NCBI RefSeq assembly: GCF_001742225.1
Contig: NZ_CP017076.1
Coordinates: 1-64,000 of the forward strand
Reading direction: 5' to 3'
Source of the DNA: Novosphingobium resinovorum
GTDB lineage: Bacteria; Pseudomonadota; Alphaproteobacteria; Sphingomonadales; Sphingomonadaceae
DNA length: 64,000 bases
Positions 8,800 through 16,310 of the stretch are shown here, piece by piece. Positions within the stretch are counted from its first letter, which is position 1. Each line of letters begins with the position of its first letter. The position numbers and the translations under genes were made by a program. Under the pieces are notes generated by a model. It worked only from the letters and a program-made list of their open reading frames with translations. It had not been told where the DNA came from and searched no databases.

Positions 8800-9581
8800 C
8801 CGTTCATTTCATCGGCGCCGGTCCCGGCGCGCCTGACCTTCTGACACTGCGCGGCAGGGACCTGATCGCGGCCAGCCCAATCTGCCTCTACGCGGGGTCG
8901 CTGGTGCCTGCGCAAGTGCTGGAGCATTGCCCGCCGGGCGCGCGCATCGTCAACACCGCGCCAATGGACCTCGATGCCATCATCGCCGAGATCGCCGAGG
9001 CTCATGCGGCGGGACACGATGTTGCGCGGCTGCATTCGGGGGACTTGTCCGTGTGGTCGGCGATGGGGGAGCAACTGCGCCGCCTGCGCGCGCTGGACAT
9101 TCCCTTTACCGTCACACCGGGAGTACCGGCCTTCGCCGCTGCGGCCGCCGCACTCGAAGCGGAGCTTACGCTTCCTGCACTGGCGCAATCGCTCGTCCTG
9201 ACCCGGACCCCTGGCCGTGCGAGCACGATGCCGCCCACCGAAAACCTTACCAACTTCGCTGCGACAGGTGCCACGCTGGCGATCCATCTGTCGGTCCACA
9301 ATCTTGAGCGGGTCGTGGCCGATCTTGCGCCGGTCTATGGCGCCGATTGCCCTGTCGCGGTCGTGTGGCGGGCAAGCTGGCCAGACCAGCGGATCGTGCG
9401 CGCAACGCTGAAAACGATCGAGGCCGCCGTCGCCGGAAGCATGGAGCGGACCGCGCTGATCCTCGTCGGGCGCGTACTGGCGGCGGAGGACTTCGGCGAA
9501 AGCAGCCTCTACGCCAAGGATTACGACCGCCGCTTTCGGCCGCAGCATGCCGGGTCGCGCTATGCCGGTTCCGTCGAGTGA
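8796..9581 (+). CDS. cobM: precorrin-4 C11-methyltransferase CobM
   Basis: 261 residues. Tetrapyrrole methylase with [74 protein letters not shown] and the C-terminal [14 protein letters not shown] typical of CobM/CbiF. Product precorrin-5 is the substrate of CobF next door. Overlaps cobE upstream and the cobF start downstream by 4 bases each. Confidence 0.95.
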   Translation: MTVHFIGAGPGAPDLLTLRGRDLIAASPICLYAGSLVPAQVLEHCPPGARIVNTAPMDLDAIIAEIAEAHAAGHDVARLHSGDLSVWSAMGEQLRRLRALDIPFTVTPGVPAFAAAAAALEAELTLPALAQSLVLTRTPGRASTMPPTENLTNFAATGATLAIHLSVHNLERVVADLAPVYGADCPVAVVWRASWPDQRIVRATLKTIEAAVAGSMERTALILVGRVLAAEDFGESSLYAKDYDRRFRPQHAGSRYAGSVE

Positions 9582-10330
9582 TCCGGCTTGATCTCATCGG
9601 CATCGGCACCGGCAATCCCGAGCACCTGACCGTTCAGGCGATCCGCACCATGAACGGGGCGGACCTGATCCTGCTGCCACGCAAGGGTAGCGAGAAATCC
9701 GGCCTGCTCGATGTGCGGCGCACCATTTGCGATGCCGTACTGACCCAACCGGTGCGCGTGGTGGAATTCGACCTCCCGACCCGCGATGCCGGGGGTGAAT
9801 ACATCAATGCCGTGCAGTCGTGGCATAACGCCATCGCCGCAGCCTGGGCAAAGCAGATGGCGCTGCATCTGCCTGAAGGCGGCAGGTTGGCCTTGCTGGT
9901 CTGGGGGGATCCCTCGCTTTACGACAGCACCCTGCGCATCGCGGGGCGGCTTATCGGTGGCGGCATGGCGATTGACATTCGCGTGGTGCCGGGCATCTCC
10001 AGCCTTCATGCGCTGACGGCGGCGCACGCCATTCCGCTGAACCAGCTGGCCGAAGCTGTAACGATAACGACTGGCCGGCTGCTACGCGCGCACGGATGGC
10101 CGGGCGATGCCACGTCCATCGTCGTCATGCTGGACGAAGGCGGGGCGTTCCAGACGCTGGATGGCTCGGAGTTCGAGATATGGTGGGGTGCTTGTCTCGG
10201 GATGGAGCATGAGGCGTTAATATCGGGGCGGCTGGCGCAGATCGGTGATGACATCATGCAGCGGCGATCCGCACTACGCCAGGAACATGGCTGGATCATG
10301 GACATCTATCTTCTGCGCAAAATTGCCTGA
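9578..10330 (+). CDS. cobF: precorrin-6A synthase (deacetylating) CobF
   Basis: 250 residues from a GTG that overlaps the cobM stop. Evidence: [75 protein letters not shown] and ITTGRLL. CobF removes the C1 acetyl and methylates C1, specific to the oxygen-dependent route. It completes the set of corrin methylases in this run (I, J, M, F, L). The following 210 bases to 10540 hold no gene. Confidence 0.94.
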   Translation: MIRLDLIGIGTGNPEHLTVQAIRTMNGADLILLPRKGSEKSGLLDVRRTICDAVLTQPVRVVEFDLPTRDAGGEYINAVQSWHNAIAAAWAKQMALHLPEGGRLALLVWGDPSLYDSTLRIAGRLIGGGMAIDIRVVPGISSLHALTAAHAIPLNQLAEAVTITTGRLLRAHGWPGDATSIVVMLDEGGAFQTLDGSEFEIWWGACLGMEHEALISGRLAQIGDDIMQRRSALRQEHGWIMDIYLLRKIA

Positions 10331-10540
10331 GGCCTGCATTGGCGTCGGTTTCAACCGTTCACGCAACGCAAGAGTAGCCGTATCAAATCCAGCAATTCTT
10401 GCCCGTCGCTCAACACCGGTCGGTCGCCATCTCGCCAACCTGGGTATCCAGAGAGGGTAAGCGGACCGACTGTATCTGGGTGGGGGAAACTGGCTGTTGT
10501 ACGGCAACAATGGGTCGCTAGAGAAAGGGCGGGGTCCGCA

Positions 10541-11383
10541 CTATGCGATGATCTCACGCCCTTTGAGCGTAGTGCGATGCATGACGCGGCCTGCCGCCTC
10601 CGTGTAGGGATGGGATCGGTGGAGAAGGCCTGGGTTGTTGAAGATCACGAGGTCGCCCTTTTGCCAGCGGTGGCGATAGGTGAACGGGGCGGAGGTGGCC
10701 CAGTCGAGCAGGTCGTCGAGGAACGCCCGACCTGCATCCCGATCCATCCCCACCATGGTGTCGGCAGTGGAGCCGATCAGGAGTGAAGTGCGACCGTCCT
10801 TCTGGTGCCAGACAAGCGGATGTTCGGTTGGCGGGAAGATGCTGTCCCAACGGGCATAATCCGCATCGCTGGGCTGCGCGTACATGAGGCGGCCGACGGC
10901 CGCGAGGCAATGGACGACGCGCTTGCCTTCCAACTCGCGCCTGCGCTCCTGCGGCATGGCATCCCATGCGGCGAAGAGATTGGCGAATTCGGTGTCACCG
11001 CCCGCGGCTGGCGGGCTTTCACATTTCAGCAGCGTGGCCTTGCCCGGCGTGTCGTACACTGTGCCGTCCATGTGCCAATAATCATTGCCTTTCACATAAT
11101 CGAGCTGCGTCGTGTCGTCCTTATCGAGGGCGATGCGATATATGCCCTTGTCGCTGGCGGCGGAACTGTCCGCAGTGACGGACAGGTCATGCTGGTCGCC
11201 CATCGCGGCAGTAAAAGCGGCAAAGGTCTCGTCGCTCATATGAATCTGCGGGAAGACCAGCACATTATAGCGGTTGAGCGCCTCCAGCACTTTCTCGGAC
11301 ACGCCGGGCGCCAGCACATCTTCAGCGCGGACGTGGACGAAGGCGCCAAGGCCGGAGGTGATTGGTTCGATGGCGAAAGACAT
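10541..11383 (-). CDS. TauD/TfdA-family Fe(II)/2-oxoglutarate dioxygenase
   Basis: 280 residues. The facial-triad residues are visible: YWHMDGT gives His104 and Asp106, and IFNNPGLLHRSHPY gives the distal His255, followed by an Arg for 2-oxoglutarate near 266-270 (GRVMHRTTLKG). Members hydroxylate taurine, alkyl sulfates, chlorophenoxy acids or similar; the substrate cannot be read from sequence. Divergent from a TetR-type regulator 85 bases away, which probably controls it. Confidence 0.9.
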   Translation of the reverse strand: MSFAIEPITSGLGAFVHVRAEDVLAPGVSEKVLEALNRYNVLVFPQIHMSDETFAAFTAAMGDQHDLSVTADSSAASDKGIYRIALDKDDTTQLDYVKGNDYWHMDGTVYDTPGKATLLKCESPPAAGGDTEFANLFAAWDAMPQERRRELEGKRVVHCLAAVGRLMYAQPSDADYARWDSIFPPTEHPLVWHQKDGRTSLLIGSTADTMVGMDRDAGRAFLDDLLDWATSAPFTYRHRWQKGDLVIFNNPGLLHRSHPYTEAAGRVMHRTTLKGREIIA

Positions 11384-11420
11384 GTTTTTCGCTTACCTTT
11401 ATAACCAAGCTTTGATCTGC

Positions 11421-11440
11421 TATTGAACACGTGTTTAGTA
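11421..11440. promoter_or_regulatory. imperfect palindrome, likely TetR operator
   Basis: The 20 bases centred between 11430 and 11431 have an exact core aacacgtgtt and match in 8 of 10 arm positions. The site lies in the 85-bp gap between the divergent dioxygenase and TetR genes, the place where a TetR-type repressor of both would be expected to bind. Confidence 0.5.
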
Positions 11441-11468
11441 GTGATCAACGATCTGTCAACGGGGTAGA

Positions 11469-12062
11469 GTGAGCGAGAAGAAACGCATAAGGCGCGAGCC
11501 CGCCGAGACGAGGACGCTGATCCTTGACGCCACTGAGGCGTTGATGCGGACAGAGGGTTACGCCGCCGTCAGTACGCGGCGCGTTGCAAAAGAGGCGGGG
11601 CTAACAGCATCGCTCGTCCATTATTATTATCCGGAAACGGATAATCTGTTCGTGGACCTGCACCGCCGCATGACGGAACGGCAGGTGGCGGAGCTGGGCC
11701 AGATACTGGGCTGCGGCGATCCGGTGACGGCATTGTGGGAATATCAGGCGGGTTGGGCACAGTCCGCGCTGGGCGTGGAGTTCATCGCGCTTGCCAATCA
11801 CCGCAAGACGATCAAGCCGCTGATCGCAGTTCGCACCGAGGAAGCGCGCGACGTGCAGGCGGCGGCGTTGGCGGGTGCGCTGGAGCGCGCGGGCGTGGAC
11901 AGCGCTGTGCTGCCGCCAGAGGCGCTGGCGATGATGCTGGTCGGTATCGCGCGCACATTGGCGAATGAGGAGCGTGTCGGCATCACCCGAGGCCACGCCG
12001 AGGTGCGAGGCTTCGTGGACTGGCTGCTGGCGTGGTTGCGGGATGGGAACTCGCTCACCTGA
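11469..12062 (+). CDS. TetR/AcrR-family transcriptional regulator
   Basis: 197 residues from a GTG start. N-terminal TetR helix-turn-helix at about residues 10-56 (ILDATEALMRTEGYAAVSTR, then VAKEAGLTASLVHYYYPETD). The C-terminal ligand domain is unassigned. Head-to-head with the TauD-type dioxygenase; the palindrome at 11421-11440 is its probable operator. Confidence 0.9.
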   Translation: MSEKKRIRREPAETRTLILDATEALMRTEGYAAVSTRRVAKEAGLTASLVHYYYPETDNLFVDLHRRMTERQVAELGQILGCGDPVTALWEYQAGWAQSALGVEFIALANHRKTIKPLIAVRTEEARDVQAAALAGALERAGVDSAVLPPEALAMMLVGIARTLANEERVGITRGHAEVRGFVDWLLAWLRDGNSLT

Positions 12063-12250
12063 GGCGGCGGCAGATGGGGCGGATGTGCAGCATACCTTAT
12101 CAAAAATTAGCCTGCCTTCGCCATGCTAGGTGGCATCGTTTCACTGAGCAGGGCAAGCGCACCTACTGACGTAAAGGCGCGGCGGTCCAGGGGAAAGGCG
12201 CTCGAAGTCATGGCTTCGAAAATCCTGTCGCTTGGAAGTATGCAGGCGAT

Positions 12251-12288
12251 GCATGGGGATGCGGGCCAACGTTTCACAATCCCCATGC
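12251..12288 (-). terminator. 10-bp inverted repeat after the FAS1 remnant
   Basis: Bases 12251-12260 (gcatggggat) and 12279-12288 are exact reverse complements with an 18-base loop. It lies 17 bases past the stop of the leftward FAS1 frame, so it fits a terminator for it; no clear T-run follows. The rest of 12063-12304 holds no supportable gene. Confidence 0.4.
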
Positions 12289-12304
12289 CTCGTTCATATC
12301 TTGG

Positions 12305-12661
12305 TTAGGGTATCAGCACGGTGTCGACCACGTGGATTACACCGTTCGACTGCATAACGTTGGCGATGGTGATCTTCGCCTTGCCGCCCTTCGCGTCGGT
12401 GAGCCACCAAGCTCCAGCCTTGTCCTTCCAGGCGGTCAGATTCTCGCCTTCGACCGTCTTCAGCATGGCTTTCCCGCCGTGGGCCTTGGCGTTGGCAGCG
12501 ATGCCGGCGACGGTCATGCGTCCCGCGACGACGTGATAGGTCAGAACTTTCATGAGCATCGCCTTGTTTTCAGGCTTCAGCAGCGAATCCACGGTGCCCT
12601 TGGGCAGCTTGGCGAACGCAGCGTTGGTGGGCGCGAAGACGGTGAACGGACCAGAGCCGCC
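12305..12661 (-). pseudogene. fasciclin (FAS1) domain protein, 5'-truncated
   Basis: The frame carries most of one FAS1 domain: [20 protein letters not shown], then [20 protein letters not shown] (H box), and the end [17 protein letters not shown]. Exported sphingomonad relatives have a signal peptide and about 60 more residues before SGPFTVF. Here the sequence upstream of about 12661 belongs to something else, so signal peptide and domain start are lost. The open frame to 12862 is non-homologous. Confidence 0.8.
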
Positions 12662-12970
12662 ACAAGCAGGTTTTGTTCGATGCTGGCGAACGTCAAGCCG
12701 ACCACAAAGCTGCCCTTCTGGTTTTCGAACGCGCGAGGCAGGCGCATTCGCAAGCGATCTTCGGCCAGGCTCAGGCAAGGGCGAGTCCGACGGGGCGCGC
12801 ATTTGCAAATGCCACGCAAGAGGTTGAACTGGCGCAGAGTGCCCGCGAAAAGGCTGCAGCAACCGCGCTCGATGCGTAGGCCCACCATGACGAGGCGGTG
12901 ACAGCGGCTGAGACGCGCAAAGGCGTGCCTATTTCAGCGCAGGCAAGCGTTCTCGTGCAGCGCTTGCAAG
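12661..12970 (+). pseudogene. possible TolC-type efflux protein remnant
   Basis: One plus-strand frame reads [17 protein letters not shown] and then a long Ala/Gln/Glu-rich helix with an in-frame stop at about 12877, continuing as [15 protein letters not shown]. The LFDAG..RQA pattern is like the entry helix of TolC/OprM outer-membrane efflux proteins. The match is short and degenerate, so this is a tentative call. Confidence 0.25.
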
Positions 12971-12984
12971 TTGGGGCACCGGTG

Positions 12985-13206
12985 CCCAGTATGCCGCGCA
13001 AGCGAGCATCCGGAACCCGCACATGGCTCAGGAGATGCAACCGCGTTCGAAAACCCACGATGTAACGGGCATAGATATCGATCACGAAGGCGACGTAGAC
13101 GAACCCCGCCCAGCGTTAGGTCGGAGACCCATAGCATGTCCGGCGCCGGGACATGGAACTGGCGTTTGACTTGGTCAAGCGGGGCACGGTTCCGCCGTGT
13201 CGGCAA
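12985..13206 (-). pseudogene. IS3-family transposase fragment, frameshifted
   Basis: One frame gives PLDQVKRQFHVPAPDMLWVSDLT, the start of an IS3 OrfB integrase core. The continuation GFVYVAFVIDIYARYIVGFR is in the next frame, so a base is lost near 13112. Nothing recognisable follows after SHVRVPDARL. It is a different segment of the protein from the IS3 tail at 60-431. No inverted repeats are visible. Confidence 0.8.
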
Positions 13207-13304
13207 ACGTCGTGAGCACCGGCTTGCCCCTGATCACCCCCCTGCTGACCAATGATTCCCGCCTGCGCGGGGATGACTAGTTCTTATTCGGACAGAATGG
13301 AGGG

Positions 13305-16124
13305 TTAGAAGCCCTTCCCGCCCAGCTTCCACGTCATCTGCAGATAGATCGAGCGGCCGACGCTGTCGAACCAGCTGATGTCATAATAGGGATAGCTGGC
13401 GTAGGTATTGTCCTTCACCGGATTGGTATCGAGCACGTTGTTCACTGTCAGCGAGCCGCGCAAGTGGTCGGTGAAGTCGTACTGGACGCTGGTGTTGAAC
13501 AGGTAGCTCGCCTTGATATAGGCGTCCTCGTCATAGTTGGGCAGCTTGCCCAGCCGCGTTCCCGACACCGTCCAGGTCAGCTGTTCGAGGTTCCAGGTCA
13601 CGCTTGCGGTCGATTTGTCACGCGGCAGGTAATAGCCGCTGTCGTAGGCCAACTTGTTGATCGAAGCGTCACCCGGATACTGGCGGAAGCTGTGCTTGAA
13701 CACATGCGTGTGCGAGGCCGAAAGCGAGAACGTGCCGAAGTCAGCAGTCGGCAGGTTGGCGTGGATCGCCACGTCAATGCCGCTGGTCTTCTCGTGCGCG
13801 ATGTTGATCGGGTTGACCGAGACGGAGTCCAGTTCACCTTCGCTCACCCCGCTGGTGAAACGGTGCACACGGGCAAGCGCATCCTGACAGGTGGGCGAAT
13901 TGATATCGACCGCGCTGCCAGAATTGGTCTCGCCGATGCGGCAGTCGGCCTCGTCGCGCAGCAACTGGTCGATCGAAAGGTCCTGCACCTGGTTCGACAG
14001 CGAGACGCGGAAGTAATCGACCGAAACGTCAAACATGCGATGCGGCTGCCAGACTATGCCGGCATTGATCGACTTGCTGGTCTCGGGCTTGAGATTCCGG
14101 TTGCCGTTGCGCTGGGCGACGATGCCCTCGTCCGAATAGGAGCAGTCGCCGATATCCTCGTCGGGCTCCTCGGTGCGGCACAGGTAGTAATCGGTGCCCG
14201 AGGGGTGGGTATTGCCCGGACCAGTGAAGACGTAATGCAGGTCGGGCGCGCGGAAGCCGGTGCCATAGGCGGCGCGAAGCAGCAGCGTGGACATCGGGCG
14301 GATCTCGACGCCGCCGTTGTAGGTCAGCTTGCCGATGGTGTTGCCCGCAAAGCGGAAACCGTCATAGCGCGCCGCACCCGACAGCTGCAGGAAGGTCGTC
14401 ACCGGCACGCGGACTTCGCCGCCCAGCGCCCAGTGGCTGCGCGAACCGTGGCCGTCGCTGTCCTTGAGGCCATAATAATAGTCGGTCAGCGCCAGCGGAT
14501 CGGGGTTGAGATCGTAGCCCTGCTTGCCGCCTTCGGCGACCACCGCGAAACCCACCGGCCCCGCGGGCAGATCGAACAGACTGGTGCTCGTCAGCGTGGC
14601 CTGCAGGTTGTCGGTCCAGCTCTTGGGCCGATAGACCGAGTAAGCGGTGATGCTGTCGTATTCCGAGCGGGTCAGCGGGTTGTAGAGACGCGAGGGATCG
14701 GCGTCGAAGATCGGATAGCCGCTGTCCTCGTCGGTGCCAATCTGCTCGCCCAAGAACAGCGCGTTCGCCTTCGACGCGATGACCTGCGGGAATTCCACCT
14801 TGGCGCGGTATTCGCTGTGGTTGAACGAGACCTCGTAGGACCACTTGTCCGACAGCTTGCCCTTGATGCCCGGCGTCACGCTGAACGTGGTCTGGCGGTT
14901 GCGGGTCATGGTGTTAGCAAAACCGCCCGACTCCTCGGGCGTGAACTGGCGATACCAGTCATCGAGGCGATTGTCGTAGGCGTTGTAGAACGTGGTGTCG
15001 CTGCTGCCCGAGCTGTTCTGGAAACCCCAGTCCAGCACGTCGGACATCAGCGCCACCTTGCTGATGCCGAACTGCGCGTCGATGAACAGCTCTGCCTTGT
15101 CGGACAGTTCATATCCGGCCGAGGCATAGCTGTTGAAGCCCTCGCGCCGCGACAGCACGGTGCCATAGCCGATCGAGGTGTTGCTGCCGCAGAAGTAGCC
15201 CGGACCGTAATCCTCAAGATCGTCATCGTAGGCTCCGTAGCGCGGACGCGAGGCGTAATAGGTGGAGCCACCGTTGAGATAGGACAGGCCCGCGCAGGTC
15301 GAGGCGCCCGGATCGACGTATTCGTCCGCATCGGGATCGTAGCGCAGGAAAGTACGGCGGGCGAGCGTGCTCGAAGTGGTCGGGTTGTCCGCCGTGCTGT
15401 CCTGGATCTTGCGCTGGTAGGCCCACAGCGGACGCTGGAGCATGTATTCAACGCCGCCCACGATGTGGAAGCGGTCAGTCGACCAGCCGCTCGTCACCGA
15501 AAGGCGGTGCGACATGCCGCCGCCGTGCTCGGTGCGGCCGTGGCGATAGTCGATGGTGGTGCCGTCCACCTTGTCCTTGAGCTTGAAGTTGATGACGCCC
15601 GCGATCGCGTCCGAGCCGTAGATGGCGGACGCGCTGCCGCTCAGCACTTCGACCTGCTCGATCAGGCTGACCGGGATGTTCGAGATGTCGGTGAAGTTGC
15701 TGCGGCCCTGGAACGGCAGCGGGAAGTCGGCGATGCGGCGACCGTTGACCAGCACCAGCGTGTGGTTGGGGCCAAGGCCGCGAAGGTCCACCTGCTGCGC
15801 GCCGGGGGTGAAGCTGGCGCCGCTGAACGACTGCTGGCTCTGCGTCTCGCCGCCGTTCTGAGTGACGGCGCGCAGGATGTCGGGAACGCTGGCGTAGCCG
15901 TTCTGCAGGATCGTCTGCGAATTGATCACCGTGACGGGCGCGGGCCCTTCGCTGGAGACGCGCGGGATGCGCGATCCGGTAACGATGATCGAGCCGCTTT
16001 CTTCCGCGGCAGGCTCGGGCGCGGTGCCGAGTTCCTGCGCCATGGCAAGTGCGGGCGAGCACATCGCGGCGATGCTGCAACCCAGCGTCAGAACATGACG
16101 GCGACGGCGCGAACCAGAATTCAT
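13305..16124 (-). CDS. TonB-dependent outer-membrane receptor
   Basis: 939 residues. Signal peptide at about 1-29 (ending ALAMAQ), TonB-box-like IIVTGSRIPR, plug domain (VNSQTILQNGY, VLVNGRRIADFPLPF, IEQVEVLSGSASAIYGSDA), then a 22-strand-type barrel ending in aromatic Phe (LQMTWKLGGKGF). The 50-residue-plus start and IVTGSRI plug type are of the large sphingomonad/Caulobacter receptor class used for carbohydrates and peptides rather than siderophores. It is divergent from the cyanophycinase/isoaspartyl-peptidase fusion, so uptake of a polypeptide or its fragments is a reasonable inference. The long antisense frame is a shadow. Confidence 0.93.
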   Translation of the reverse strand: MNSGSRRRRHVLTLGCSIAAMCSPALAMAQELGTAPEPAAEESGSIIVTGSRIPRVSSEGPAPVTVINSQTILQNGYASVPDILRAVTQNGGETQSQQSFSGASFTPGAQQVDLRGLGPNHTLVLVNGRRIADFPLPFQGRSNFTDISNIPVSLIEQVEVLSGSASAIYGSDAIAGVINFKLKDKVDGTTIDYRHGRTEHGGGMSHRLSVTSGWSTDRFHIVGGVEYMLQRPLWAYQRKIQDSTADNPTTSSTLARRTFLRYDPDADEYVDPGASTCAGLSYLNGGSTYYASRPRYGAYDDDLEDYGPGYFCGSNTSIGYGTVLSRREGFNSYASAGYELSDKAELFIDAQFGISKVALMSDVLDWGFQNSSGSSDTTFYNAYDNRLDDWYRQFTPEESGGFANTMTRNRQTTFSVTPGIKGKLSDKWSYEVSFNHSEYRAKVEFPQVIASKANALFLGEQIGTDEDSGYPIFDADPSRLYNPLTRSEYDSITAYSVYRPKSWTDNLQATLTSTSLFDLPAGPVGFAVVAEGGKQGYDLNPDPLALTDYYYGLKDSDGHGSRSHWALGGEVRVPVTTFLQLSGAARYDGFRFAGNTIGKLTYNGGVEIRPMSTLLLRAAYGTGFRAPDLHYVFTGPGNTHPSGTDYYLCRTEEPDEDIGDCSYSDEGIVAQRNGNRNLKPETSKSINAGIVWQPHRMFDVSVDYFRVSLSNQVQDLSIDQLLRDEADCRIGETNSGSAVDINSPTCQDALARVHRFTSGVSEGELDSVSVNPINIAHEKTSGIDVAIHANLPTADFGTFSLSASHTHVFKHSFRQYPGDASINKLAYDSGYYLPRDKSTASVTWNLEQLTWTVSGTRLGKLPNYDEDAYIKASYLFNTSVQYDFTDHLRGSLTVNNVLDTNPVKDNTYASYPYYDISWFDSVGRSIYLQMTWKLGGKGF

Positions 16125-16185
16125 TGAGCCCCCATGAGCCGGTGGCGGACCCGCCCCCTGCGCGCCCCATTACCCGGCCTTTCGC

Positions 16186-16266
16186 TTGAGAAACCACATT
16201 TTGCGGAAATTCTCAATCAGTTTGACATTTTGTTGCCACATATTGCAGTCTGCTGTGCGCAAAATG
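16186..16266. promoter_or_regulatory. divergent promoter region with two inverted-repeat pairs
   Basis: Between the receptor and fusion-enzyme genes (187 bp). Bases 16186-16192 (ttgagaa) pair with 16210-16216 exactly, and 16197-16205 (cattttgcg) pair with 16258-16266 exactly. A ttgaca hexamer lies at 16222-16227 without a clear -10. The nested repeats suit a dimeric or wrapping regulator such as the Lrp/AsnC protein encoded downstream. Confidence 0.45.
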
Positions 16267-16310
16267 TCGCAGGTCCTTCGGGACGCCGATTGTCCCGAAA
16301 GGCCTTACGG

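Noticed and set aside
12123..12308. 61-codon frame in the gap after TetR
   Set aside because: No ribosome site, no homology I recognise, and it covers the inverted repeat at 12251-12288.
13464..16127. 887-codon open frame opposite the TonB receptor
   Set aside because: High-GC antisense shadow: Arg/Val/Ala-rich without domains, fully inside the convincing receptor gene.
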